From assembly GCF_020595095.1 (NCBI RefSeq), contig NZ_JAJDOP010000007.1, positions 124,001 to 188,000 of the forward strand: a DNA stretch of 64,000 nt, given 5' to 3'. Both the position numbers and the translations under genes were made by a program. The notes below the pieces were generated by a model. It saw only the letters and a program-made list of their open reading frames with translations. It was not told the DNA's origin and made no database searches. Shown piece after piece: positions 26,118 through 32,116 of the stretch. The stretch's first letter is position 1, and every line of letters begins with the position of its first letter. This stretch comes from Microvirga rosea (GTDB lineage: Bacteria; Pseudomonadota; Alphaproteobacteria; Rhizobiales; Beijerinckiaceae).

Positions 26118-26145
26118 GCCGGGATTCTAGGATCCCGGCATGCGC
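26106..26145 (-). terminator. rpmJ terminator overlapping the next start codon
   Basis: Perfect 14-bp inverted repeat (arms 26132-26145 and 26112-26125, 6-nt loop) followed on the minus strand by TTTTTT (26111-26106). It lies about 43 bp after the rpmJ stop and encloses the ATG of the TPR gene; the T-run encodes its Phe codons. Confidence 0.88.
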
Positions 26146-26187
26146 CGTCAATTCATAAAATCGTGCGGCAAAGCCGCCCGTCGAAGC

Positions 26188-26313
26188 TTAGCCCTGACGA
26201 GCCTTGTAGCGCTTCTGGGTCTTGTTGATGATGTACACGCGGCCCTTGCGACGAACCAGCTGGTTGTCGCGGTGACGGCCGCGGAGCGACTTCAACGAGT
26301 TACGGATCTTCAT
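26188..26313 (-). CDS. rpmJ: 50S ribosomal protein bL36, zinc-free (C-minus) form
   Basis: 41 residues from the ATG at 26313: [20 protein letters not shown], then [21 protein letters not shown]. This matches alphaproteobacterial L36. It has no cysteine, so it lacks the C-x2-C...C...H zinc ribbon and is of the YkgO-like C-minus type. GCAGGAGATCGGAC places AGGAG about 7 nt before the start. It is downstream of tRNA-Val on the same strand (about 47 bp). Confidence 0.96.
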   Translation of the reverse strand: MKIRNSLKSLRGRHRDNQLVRRKGRVYIINKTQKRYKARQG

Positions 26314-26360
26314 GTCCGATCTCCTGCAGCAGCCTTTCGGGAAGGCCGACAAAAAGCAAA

Positions 26361-26435
26361 TGGTGGGCGCGGCTGGGATCGAACCAGCGACCCCTACGAT
26401 GTCAACGTAGTGCTCTCCCGCTGAGCTACGCGCCC
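26361..26435 (-). tRNA. tRNA-Val (anticodon GAC)
   Basis: On the minus strand from 26435: acceptor GGGCGCG, D-arm GCTC AGCGGGA GAGC, anticodon stem CTACG / CGTAG around loop TTGACAT (anticodon GAC), T-arm GCTGG TTCGATC CCAGC, acceptor CGCGCCC, discriminator A and an encoded CCA (26361-26363). All stems pair perfectly. The 75-nt gene (with CCA) precedes rpmJ. Confidence 0.97.
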
Positions 26436-26478
26436 ATGAAACGGCGAAGGTTTGGGTCCCGCTTCAGGTGTGGTGCGC

Positions 26479-26507
26479 GATATACCGGCAAGCGCGCGGG
26501 GACGCAA
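26479..26507 (-). promoter_or_regulatory. Sigma-70-type promoter for tRNA-Val
   Basis: On the minus strand, -35 TTGCGT (26507-26502), a 17-bp spacer and -10 TATATC (26484-26479), placing transcription start about 35-40 bp upstream of the tRNA 5' end. It may also drive rpmJ. Confidence 0.5.
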
Positions 26508-26526
26508 GCCATGATCACGACCTTTT

Positions 26527-26883
26527 TCAGGCCGCCATCATTTTATCGACCTCGTTCACCAGATCGCGCAGATGGAAGGGCTTCGACAGCACCTTGGCCT
26601 CCCGCGGAGCCTGGGAATCGGGGTTGAGCGCCACGGCCGCGAAGCCCGTGATGAACATCACCTTGATATCCGGATCAAGCTCTGTTGCCCGGCGCGCCAG
26701 CTCGATTCCGTCCATTTCCGGCATGACAATGTCGGTCAGGAGCAGCTCGAAGGGTTCTTCGCGCAGCCGGTTATAGGCCGAAAGGCCGTTATCGAACGAG
26801 GCTACGTCGTAGCCGGCGTTCTCGAGCGCCTTCACAAGGAAGCGCCGCATGTCGTTATCGTCTTCGGCAAGAAGGATCTTCAT
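26527..26883 (-). CDS. cpdR: CpdR-type single-domain response regulator
   Basis: 118 residues from the ATG at 26883 (MKILLAEDDNDMRRFLVKALENAG); the open frame to 26973 has no family support. A lone receiver domain: acidic pair DD (9-10), phospho-acceptor Asp in LLLTDIVMPEMDGIELARRA (~residue 52), Thr in MFITGFAA and Lys in VLSKPFH. Length, sequence and the Met/Ala tail fit CpdR, which when unphosphorylated directs ClpXP to degrade cell-cycle substrates. Its phosphorelay kinase is not in the window. Divergent from the second N-formylglutamate hydrolase gene. Confidence 0.92.
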   Translation of the reverse strand: MKILLAEDDNDMRRFLVKALENAGYDVASFDNGLSAYNRLREEPFELLLTDIVMPEMDGIELARRATELDPDIKVMFITGFAAVALNPDSQAPREAKVLSKPFHLRDLVNEVDKMMAA

Positions 26884-27058
26884 CGCCGCCAACCTCGATT
26901 CGTCACGAACGTCTCCAGCCTTGATGCCTTGTCGGGGTAAATAAGCCGTGAAAGAACGACGCAGTCCGTCCACGATATTGCCATGGACAGAATATGGCGC
27001 TGCCTTACACTATCTCCAGCCTTCTTCCTGCCACCAGATCAAGACCTATAAAAACCGG

Positions 27059-27949
27059 ATGCGGCCAGTCATCACCGACGAGTTCGAACCCCCCTTTGTC
27101 GTCGTCGAGCCAATCGGCCGGACGGTGCCCTTCATCTTCAATGTTCCTCATGCGGGGGCGATCTATCCGGCGGCCTTCCTGGCATCGTCGCGTCTGGATG
27201 CCCTCGCCCTGCGCCGTTCCGAGGATGCTTTCGTCGACGAATTGTTCGCGGCGGTCGTCGGACTCGGAGCGCCGCTCATGACGGCCCGGTTCCCGAGGGC
27301 CTACCTGGACCTGAACCGGGAGCCCTACGAACTCGATTCCCGGATGTTCGACGGGCGGCTTCCGCCTTTCGCCAACACCCGGTCCATGCGGGTCGCCGGC
27401 GGCCTCGGCACGGTTCCGCGGATCGTGGCCGACGGGCAGGAGATCTACGCCGGGCGCCTGTCGGTCGACGAGGCCCTCCACCGGATCGAATGGCTATACA
27501 AGCCCTATCATCGCACCCTGCGCCATCTCATCCGCCGGACGGCCCAGACCTTCGGCCAGTCCTTCCTGATCGACTGCCATTCCATGCCCTCGACCAGCGT
27601 CAGCCGCGACGAGGGCGCCAAGGCGGACGTGGTTCTGGGGGACCGCTACGGCACGAGCTGCACGCCTCTTCTGATCGACCTCGTGGAAGCGGCCCTGCGC
27701 AACCGCGGCTATACGGTGATCCGCAACAAGCCCTATGCGGGCGGCTTCATCACGGAGCACTACGGCGAACCCGCCCTCGACCGGCACGCGCTCCAGGTCG
27801 AGATCAATCGCTCGATCTACATGGATGAGCGCAGCCTGCGGAAAAAGCCAGGCTTCGACGTGTTGGCATCGGATCTCGCGGGCGTGTTCTCGCAGGTCAT
27901 CGAGGACCTGACCGGCGACCTGCACCCTCGGCAGATCGCAGCCGAATAA
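27059..27949 (+). CDS. N-formylglutamate amidohydrolase-like protein (copy 2)
   Basis: 296 residues from the ATG at 27059 (MRPVITDEFEPPFVVVEP); an open frame to 26948 adds unlikely residues. Motifs: FIFNVPHAGAIYPAAFLA, RFPRAYLDLNREPYELD, SFLIDCHSMPS (metal ligand His), and GGFITEHYGEPALDRHALQVEINRS. The length and motifs differ from copy 1 at 20548, which has DHASN in place of PHAG, so they are anciently divergent. Family reaction: hydrolysis of N-formylglutamate. Position divergent from cpdR suggests a conserved pair, but function in that context is unknown. Confidence 0.9.
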   Translation: MRPVITDEFEPPFVVVEPIGRTVPFIFNVPHAGAIYPAAFLASSRLDALALRRSEDAFVDELFAAVVGLGAPLMTARFPRAYLDLNREPYELDSRMFDGRLPPFANTRSMRVAGGLGTVPRIVADGQEIYAGRLSVDEALHRIEWLYKPYHRTLRHLIRRTAQTFGQSFLIDCHSMPSTSVSRDEGAKADVVLGDRYGTSCTPLLIDLVEAALRNRGYTVIRNKPYAGGFITEHYGEPALDRHALQVEINRSIYMDERSLRKKPGFDVLASDLAGVFSQVIEDLTGDLHPRQIAAE

Positions 27950-27963
27950 TCCCGGTCCATCGG

Positions 27964-28066
27964 CCCAAAAAGAAAAAAGGCCGCTGCTACCAGCGGCCCG
28001 AAGTTTAGGGAGGAAACGCCCAAGAAGGGCAACGATATGACGACGCCATCGCCATATCGCACTGCA
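27964..28066. repeat. 103-bp direct repeat, copy 1 (contains sRNA candidate)
   Basis: Nearly identical to 29773-29874: three substitutions and one indel (AAAAA versus AAAA). Two substitutions fall in the terminator tetraloop and one beside a hairpin, so all predicted stems are kept. Confidence 0.95.
27967..28063 (-). ncRNA. Candidate small RNA 1 with CCUCCC loop
   Basis: Minus-strand RNA of about 90-95 nt. From 5' to 3' it folds as: stem CGATATG / CATATCG (28059-28053 and 28039-28033) extended by G-U and CGA/TCG; a small GCCC-UUCUU-GGGC hairpin (28030-28018); GUUU / AAAC presenting the loop CCUCCCU (28017-28003); and the terminator GGCCGCUG / CAGCGGCC (27998-27979) followed by TTTTTTCTTTTT. 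The G-U pair exists only in the minus-strand RNA (A/C mismatch on the other strand). The exposed CCUCCC is an anti-Shine-Dalgarno motif resembling alphaproteobacterial CCUCCUCCC-type (cuckoo/alpha-r14) sRNAs; family membership is not established. Confidence 0.75.
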
Positions 28067-28067
28067 A

Positions 28068-28096
28068 TAATTAGTTTCCGACTGAACTGTTCGCAA
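28068..28096 (-). promoter_or_regulatory. Promoter of sRNA candidate 1
   Basis: Minus strand: -35 TTGCGA (28096-28091), 17-bp spacer, -10 TAATTA (28073-28068). Predicted start at about 28062-28063, matching the predicted start of copy 2. Confidence 0.6.
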
Positions 28097-28592
28097 GATT
28101 AAAAGGGCAGCACCCCTGCCCTATTTTCCATCAATATCGGCGAACGACCGCCTACGAAAATCGCACCCCGCCTCGGCGGCCTACGCCCTTCGTCTAGAAA
28201 GCCTCTTCACCAGGTTGACCCTACGCAATGACGGGGTCCATGCTGCACGCCTATTGTCACGAAAGCGAAACATGGCGGCTTTATTGGCCCTGGTATGATG
28301 CAAACGACCGATAGATACACTGCGGATCCCCAACTGGATCGCGAAGATCGCTCCGACCACTGCCCGAAGTGGTTCGTCTTCATGCTGATCGGACTCGGCG
28401 TGCTTGGCACGCTCTGCAATCACGCGTTCGGCTAAGCCGTCAGGCACCGCCGAATGCCGATGCCAGGGGGCCTCCCGGGAGCGTTTCCGCCTGACGCGGT
28501 CTCCGGCTGCGATCGAGCGTGGCCCTGCAAGCTCGACGCTGCGGCAGGATTTCTCTACAGGACACCATCCCATCGCCGCTGGATCGCCGTCC
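28097..28592. other. Intergenic stretch with a hairpin and one possible small ORF
   Basis: No long gene. AGGGCAG (28104-28110) and CTGCCCT (28116-28122) form a 7-bp hairpin with weak T-runs on either side (possible weak terminator). One small membrane-protein ORF (28295-28435) is listed separately. The remainder up to the acetyltransferase start shows nothing I can support. Confidence 0.5.
28295..28435 (+). CDS. Possible 46-residue membrane protein
   Basis: ATG at 28295 (second ATG at 28298): MMQTTDRYTADPQLDREDRS, then DHCPKWFVFMLIGLGVLGTLCNHAFG. The N-terminal half is hydrophilic and acidic; the C-terminal ~20 residues form one hydrophobic segment with two cysteines. Small rhizobial proteins often have this architecture. 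There is no strong ribosome binding site, so this is tentative. It lies between the two sRNA-like repeats. Confidence 0.35.
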   Translation: MMQTTDRYTADPQLDREDRSDHCPKWFVFMLIGLGVLGTLCNHAFG

Positions 28593-29360
28593 TTGTCCAT
28601 CGCACTCGTCACATTGCAGGAGCGCCCGGATCTCCTGACCCAGGCCGATGAACTGGTCGCCTCCCTCTGGCCCACGTTTGTCCTGAAAGACCCCATCGCG
28701 GGCCGCTATTGGCACAATCTCTACAAACCGCAGCTTGCCGCCTTCCAGACTTTTGCGGTCGAGGGACTGGGCAGGGGCGATCGTGTCGTCGGCTTCGCGA
28801 ATGCCATCCCGTTCCGATGTGCCTTGGACAATGGCGATCTGGCCGCGGGTCTTCCGGACGACGGATGGGACGCGGTGCTTCAGGATGGCGTCGAGGCGAT
28901 GCTGGCCGGGCACGAGGCCAATGCGCTTTCGGCGCTTTCGATCACCCTTCACCCCGATCGGCGCGGAACGGGGCTGGCGGAAACGCTGATCCGGAATATG
29001 AAGCGCTCCGCGCGGGAAGCCGGCCTTGCGCACATGGTCGCTCCCATCCGCCCGACACGGAAAGCCCAATATCCTCTGCAGTCCTTCGAGGAGTACTGCG
29101 CCTGGACCGGCTCCGACGGCCTGCCGTTCGACCCTTGGATCCGAACCCATCGGCGTTTGGGGGCCCACGTTCTCAAGATCGCAGGGCGTTCCATGACGGT
29201 TCCGGGATCCGTCTCGGCATGGGAGAGCTGGACCGGCCTGCGATTTCCCGCGTCGGGACGATACTGGGTTCCAGGCGCGCTGGCGCCGGTCGACATCGAC
29301 CGGGAGGCGCAAACCGGGCTCTATGTCGAACCCAATCTCTGGATGCACCACCCCCTTTGA
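28593..29360 (+). CDS. GNAT-like N-acetyltransferase
   Basis: 255 residues from a TTG at 28593 (SIALVTLQERPDLLTQADELV); a TTG at 28614 and longer forms up to 28404 are possible, but codons before 28593 look non-coding. The acetyl-CoA site is ALSITLHPDRRGTGLAETLI (R-R-G-T-G-L-A, about residue 125) followed by MVAPIRPTRKAQYPLQSFEEY. This matches a GNAT family with a long C-terminal region, acceptor unknown. It lies in the segment bounded by the two sRNA repeats. Confidence 0.7.
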   Translation: MSIALVTLQERPDLLTQADELVASLWPTFVLKDPIAGRYWHNLYKPQLAAFQTFAVEGLGRGDRVVGFANAIPFRCALDNGDLAAGLPDDGWDAVLQDGVEAMLAGHEANALSALSITLHPDRRGTGLAETLIRNMKRSAREAGLAHMVAPIRPTRKAQYPLQSFEEYCAWTGSDGLPFDPWIRTHRRLGAHVLKIAGRSMTVPGSVSAWESWTGLRFPASGRYWVPGALAPVDIDREAQTGLYVEPNLWMHHPL

Positions 29361-29457
29361 GTTCACGCACGCTCCGTGAGGCCGCGTCCATACCCTTTGC
29401 CTTCCTTCTGAAGCGCCCTAACCTTTTCAGCAGGATCGCATGCTGGAGGACCCTTCC

Positions 29458-29703
29458 ATGAAAACCATTGCTGCAGCCTTCGTTCTCATGATGTGCGCCG
29501 GCAGTGCCGTCGCGGCCGAAAGTTCCTGCACGGCTCAAGCCACGGAAAAGAAGCTCGCAGGGGCGGCAAAGACCAGCTTCATGACCAAGTGCGAACGGGA
29601 CATGAAGGCTTCGTGTGACACACAGGCATCGGAAAAGAAGCTGAACGGGGCCGCGAAGACCAGCTTCACCAACAAGTGCGTCAAGGATTCCGTCGGAATG
29701 TGA
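29458..29703 (+). CDS. PsiF-repeat secreted protein
   Basis: 81 residues from the ATG at 29458 with GGAGGA about 8 nt upstream. Signal peptide MKTIAAAFVLMMCAGSAVAAE, then two PsiF repeats: CTAQATEKKLAGAAKTSFMT and CDTQASEKKLNGAAKTSFTN, each followed by KC. In E. coli PsiF is phosphate-starvation inducible; no PHO box was identified here. Mature protein is a small basic periplasmic protein of unknown function. It is immediately upstream of sRNA copy 2, which is on the opposite strand. Confidence 0.9.
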   Translation: MKTIAAAFVLMMCAGSAVAAESSCTAQATEKKLAGAAKTSFMTKCERDMKASCDTQASEKKLNGAAKTSFTNKCVKDSVGM

Positions 29704-29772
29704 GTCGACCGGCTGCGCCTGCGACATCCGTCGGCTGCCGCATCCGCCCTCATGGGTTTCGGAGCAGCGGAG

Positions 29773-29874
29773 CCCAAAAGAAAAAAGGCCGCTGTTGCCA
29801 GCGGCCCGAAGTTTAGGGAGGAAACGCCCAAGAAGGGCAGCGATATGACGACGCCATCGCCATATCGCACTGCA
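29773..29874. repeat. 102-bp direct repeat, copy 2 (contains sRNA candidate)
   Basis: Same orientation as the copy at 27964-28066, about 1.8 kb apart. Similarity stops sharply at both ends, just outside the predicted transcript and terminator; the two promoters share only the -35 core and an AT-rich -10. Confidence 0.95.
29776..29871 (-). ncRNA. Candidate small RNA 2 with CCUCCC loop
   Basis: Paralogue of the RNA at 27967-28063 with the same fold: 5' CGATATG/CATATCG stem with G-U extension, GCCC-UUCUU-GGGC hairpin, GUUU/AAAC stem exposing CCUCCCU, and a terminator GGCCGCUG/CAGCGGCC (29806-29787) followed by TTTTTTCTTTT. The tetraloop is changed, but not the stem, consistent with selection on RNA structure. 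An open frame crosses it on the minus strand but the changes are not those expected for a protein. Confidence 0.75.
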
Positions 29875-29875
29875 C

Positions 29876-29903
29876 AATATAAAGTGCACCGCACCATTTG
29901 CAA
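29876..29903 (-). promoter_or_regulatory. Promoter of sRNA candidate 2
   Basis: Minus strand: -35 TTGCAA (29903-29898), 16-bp spacer, -10 TATATT (29881-29876); start near 29870-29871. The -10 is closer to consensus than in copy 1. Confidence 0.6.
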
Positions 29904-30143
29904 GCGCAAAATAACAAGAAGCTATGCCTTTGGCGCATGTCAGCCTGGATTTTCTTTAGCCGCTTGCATCGAGAGCAAATCTAGCGACGCATCGGGTCCC
30001 CGCCGCAATGGCGGCGCCGTGGTTGATCGGGCTTTGGTTGTGTGCGCTCTTGCCGCCGAATACGCACTTGGTAAAAGCGAAGCCTGACGGCCTCGCCATT
30101 CCCCGGCGTCAGACCGTTTTCAGGTCAGAGGACAACGAGCGCC
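29904..30143. other. Intergenic region upstream of hisN
   Basis: No supported gene. A short frame (30008-30178, hydrophobic start MAAPWLIGLWLCALLPP) overlaps the hisN start and was not accepted. CAGGTCAGAGGACAACGAG before the hisN ATG supplies a plausible AGAGGA ribosome site. I see no further structure. Confidence 0.4.
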
Positions 30144-30926
30144 ATGAGGCTCATCGACTTTACGGATTTCGTCAATGAGCTCGCGGCTGCCTCGGGTCAG
30201 GCGATTTTGCCCTTCTTCCGCAGCGCCATCGCGGCGGAGGACAAGTCTCGCGGCGGGGCCTTCGATCCCGTGACGGAAGCCGACAGGGCCAGTGAAGCCG
30301 TCATGCGCCAGCTGATCAAGCGCACCTTCCCGACCCACGGCATCATCGGAGAGGAATTCGGCTCCGAGCGTGAAGACGCGGAATATGTCTGGGTTCTGGA
30401 TCCCATCGACGGCACCCGCGCCTTCATTGCCGGACTTCCTACCTGGGGAACGCTGATCGGCCTGACGCGGGCCGGACAGCCGGCTTTCGGCATGATGCAC
30501 CAGCCTTTCACGGGCGAGCGCTTCTTCGGTGACGGAGGCCGCACGACCTATCGTGGCCCCGGCGGCGAGCGGAAGCTCATGACACGCCGCTGCGCGTCCC
30601 TGAAGGACGCCATTATCTCGACCACCAGCCCCAAGCTCTTCGCCGGGGAGGAGTTGCGGGCCTACGACCGGGTGGAGAGCGTAGCCCGTCTCGCCCGCTA
30701 CGGCTGCGATTGCTATGCCTATTGCATGCTGGCAGCGGGACATATCGATCTCGTGGTCGAGTCCGGCCTCAAGCCCTACGATATCGTGGCCCTGATCCCG
30801 ATCATCGAGGGGGCCGGAGGGATCGTGACCGCCTGGGACGGCGGGTCAGCCGCTCAGGGCGGCCGCATCGTCGCGGCGGGGGACCGCCGTGTCCATGCCG
30901 CCGCCGTCGAGCTCCTCGGCCGCTAG
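30144..30926 (+). CDS. hisN: Histidinol-phosphatase, inositol-monophosphatase fold
   Basis: 260 residues. IMPase-family metal motifs: GEEFGSE near residue 72, WVLDPIDGTRAFIAGLPTWG near residue 90, and LVVESGLKPYDIVALIPIIEGAGG near residue 210. The GTRAFIAGLPTWGTLIGL form fits alphaproteobacterial HisN, the histidine-pathway phosphatase; a general inositol-phosphatase role cannot be excluded. The 3' end overlaps the convergent hydrolase gene by 81 bp. Confidence 0.88.
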   Translation: MRLIDFTDFVNELAAASGQAILPFFRSAIAAEDKSRGGAFDPVTEADRASEAVMRQLIKRTFPTHGIIGEEFGSEREDAEYVWVLDPIDGTRAFIAGLPTWGTLIGLTRAGQPAFGMMHQPFTGERFFGDGGRTTYRGPGGERKLMTRRCASLKDAIISTTSPKLFAGEELRAYDRVESVARLARYGCDCYAYCMLAAGHIDLVVESGLKPYDIVALIPIIEGAGGIVTAWDGGSAAQGGRIVAAGDRRVHAAAVELLGR

Positions 30927-31916
30927 CGCGTCCGGCGGCGCCGACGCCTCGGAAACCGTCTCCTCCGCGACGAGCCCCGCGCTGCCGGGGATGAAGGCAT
31001 CGAAAGCGGCCCAGAACTGCTCGCGGATGCTGTCCCGCTCCATCATGATTTCGTGCCGGGCCCCTGGGATGACGATGGCATGTCCGGCCTTCAGCCGGGA
31101 CGCGAAGCGTTCCGTCGCGGGCGTCGCGCAAACGGGATCAGCACCCGCCGCGATGATCAGCGTCGGCAACCGGATTTTTCTGGCATAGGCCGGGTCGGTG
31201 AAGCAGGTCATGAAGCGAAACGCCGCATCGAGCCATGCCACCGTCGGAGCGCCGATCGCACCGTTCCCAATGGCCGTCGCGGCTTCCGCATTGCGGGCGT
31301 AGCGGTCCGGATCGCTGGTCAGCCTGTTGCCCTTGAAGGGCTTGGTCGAGATGGACGTCTCCCCGCCACCGGGCACGAAGGCCCTGCCGAAGCCCGTGTA
31401 TCGGAGGAGGCGTGCCAGAACGGCGGTGGTCCGGAGCGATTTGATCATGCTGAGCGAGATCATCGGCGTCGTCGTCACGAGACGGCGGAAGGGCAGCCAG
31501 CTCTCATGCGCGGCGTTCAGGGCGATCGCGCCCCCCATCGAATGGGCAAGACCGAAATGCGGTTCGGGCATATGCGGCACCAGGATCTGATCCCTGACCG
31601 CCTCAAGATCATGGCGGTAATCGGCAAAACGCCGAACATGCCCCTTGCGGCCATTCCTCACCTGCCGGTCGGAAAGCCCTTGTCCGCGCCAGTCGAAGGC
31701 CACGACCGCGAAGCCCCGATGGAGCAGTTCGCCGACGACCTCGAAGTACTTCTCGATGAACTCCGCCCGCCCCTGGAGAATGCACACGGTTCCGCGCGGC
31801 TTTTCCGTCTCCGGAAGCCAGGTGGCGACCCTCAGGGACAGACCGTCCTTCGTTCTGACGGCATGAAGCGTCGGCTCGGCCGGAATGGGATTGTCGGGAG
31901 TGGGAACGAGCTGCAC
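30846..31916 (-). CDS. Alpha/beta hydrolase (lysophospholipase / monoacylglycerol lipase-like)
   Basis: 356 residues. Serine-hydrolase features: CILQGRAEFIEKY (oxyanion region), FDWRGQGLSDR, nucleophile elbow GLAHSMGGAIAL, Asp in IIAAGADPVCA and His in PGARHEIMMERD, as in the Hydrolase_4 (PldB/MGL-like) family. Likely hydrolyses lysophospholipids or monoacylglycerols. The last ~27 codons overlap the end of hisN; they encode an acidic, Ala-rich tail (VAEETVSEASAPPDALAAEEL) after the conserved domain. Divergent from hsp20. Confidence 0.87.
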   Translation of the reverse strand: MQLVPTPDNPIPAEPTLHAVRTKDGLSLRVATWLPETEKPRGTVCILQGRAEFIEKYFEVVGELLHRGFAVVAFDWRGQGLSDRQVRNGRKGHVRRFADYRHDLEAVRDQILVPHMPEPHFGLAHSMGGAIALNAAHESWLPFRRLVTTTPMISLSMIKSLRTTAVLARLLRYTGFGRAFVPGGGETSISTKPFKGNRLTSDPDRYARNAEAATAIGNGAIGAPTVAWLDAAFRFMTCFTDPAYARKIRLPTLIIAAGADPVCATPATERFASRLKAGHAIVIPGARHEIMMERDSIREQFWAAFDAFIPGSAGLVAEETVSEASAPPDALAAEELDGGGMDTAVPRRDDAAALSG

Positions 31917-31991
31917 GGATGATGTCTCGAGATCGGGGTTACTTTCTTTATAGGGTATTTTCGGCCTCGGCCACTGGCCTTAAGCCCTCCC

Positions 31992-32020
31992 CTTGACAGG
32001 AAAAACGCCGCTTCCCACAT
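31992..32020 (+). promoter_or_regulatory. RpoH (sigma-32)-type heat-shock promoter
   Basis: CTTGAC (31992-31997), 17-bp spacer, CCACAT (32015-32020), closely matching the rhizobial RpoH pattern CTTGAA-N17-CCANAT. Predicted start near 32026-32028 gives a ~90-nt leader before hsp20. Confidence 0.6.
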
Positions 32021-32026
32021 CGGGAT

Positions 32027-32116
32027 TGTGCCGGCCAGAAGGCGGCACAGCCCCCTTAGATCCAGCCTTTTGAAGGTGGATCGTCACTGCATGTTGCTTC
32101 AAGTGGAGAATATGCC
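32027..32116 (+). promoter_or_regulatory. ROSE-like RNA thermometer in the hsp20 leader
   Basis: Three consecutive hairpins: TGTGCCG (32027-32033) / CGGCACA (32043-32049); GATCCA...CCTT (32059-32069) / AAGG TGGATC (32073-32082); and a last one in which UUGCU (32094-32098) pairs with AGUGG (32102-32106), covering the GGAG ribosome site (32105-32108), closed by GCAT / ATGC. The UUGCU anti-Shine-Dalgarno box in the last hairpin of an hsp20 leader is the hallmark of ROSE elements, which melt on heat shock. Confidence 0.75.

Noticed and set aside
27817-28062. Minus-strand open frame through sRNA copy 1 (RYGDGVVISLPFLG...), also present in copy 2
   Set aside because: The differences between copies sit in loops and a poly-A stretch that shifts the frame after the terminator; there is no ribosome site, and promoter plus terminator explain the conservation as RNA.
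28104-28127. Hairpin AGGGCAG / CTGCCCT as a terminator
   Set aside because: Only 7 bp and weak T-runs on both strands; mentioned in the intergenic entry only.
30008-30178. 56-residue frame with a hydrophobic start overlapping the hisN start
   Set aside because: No clear Shine-Dalgarno and the C-terminal half is simply the hisN start read out of frame; no family resemblance.
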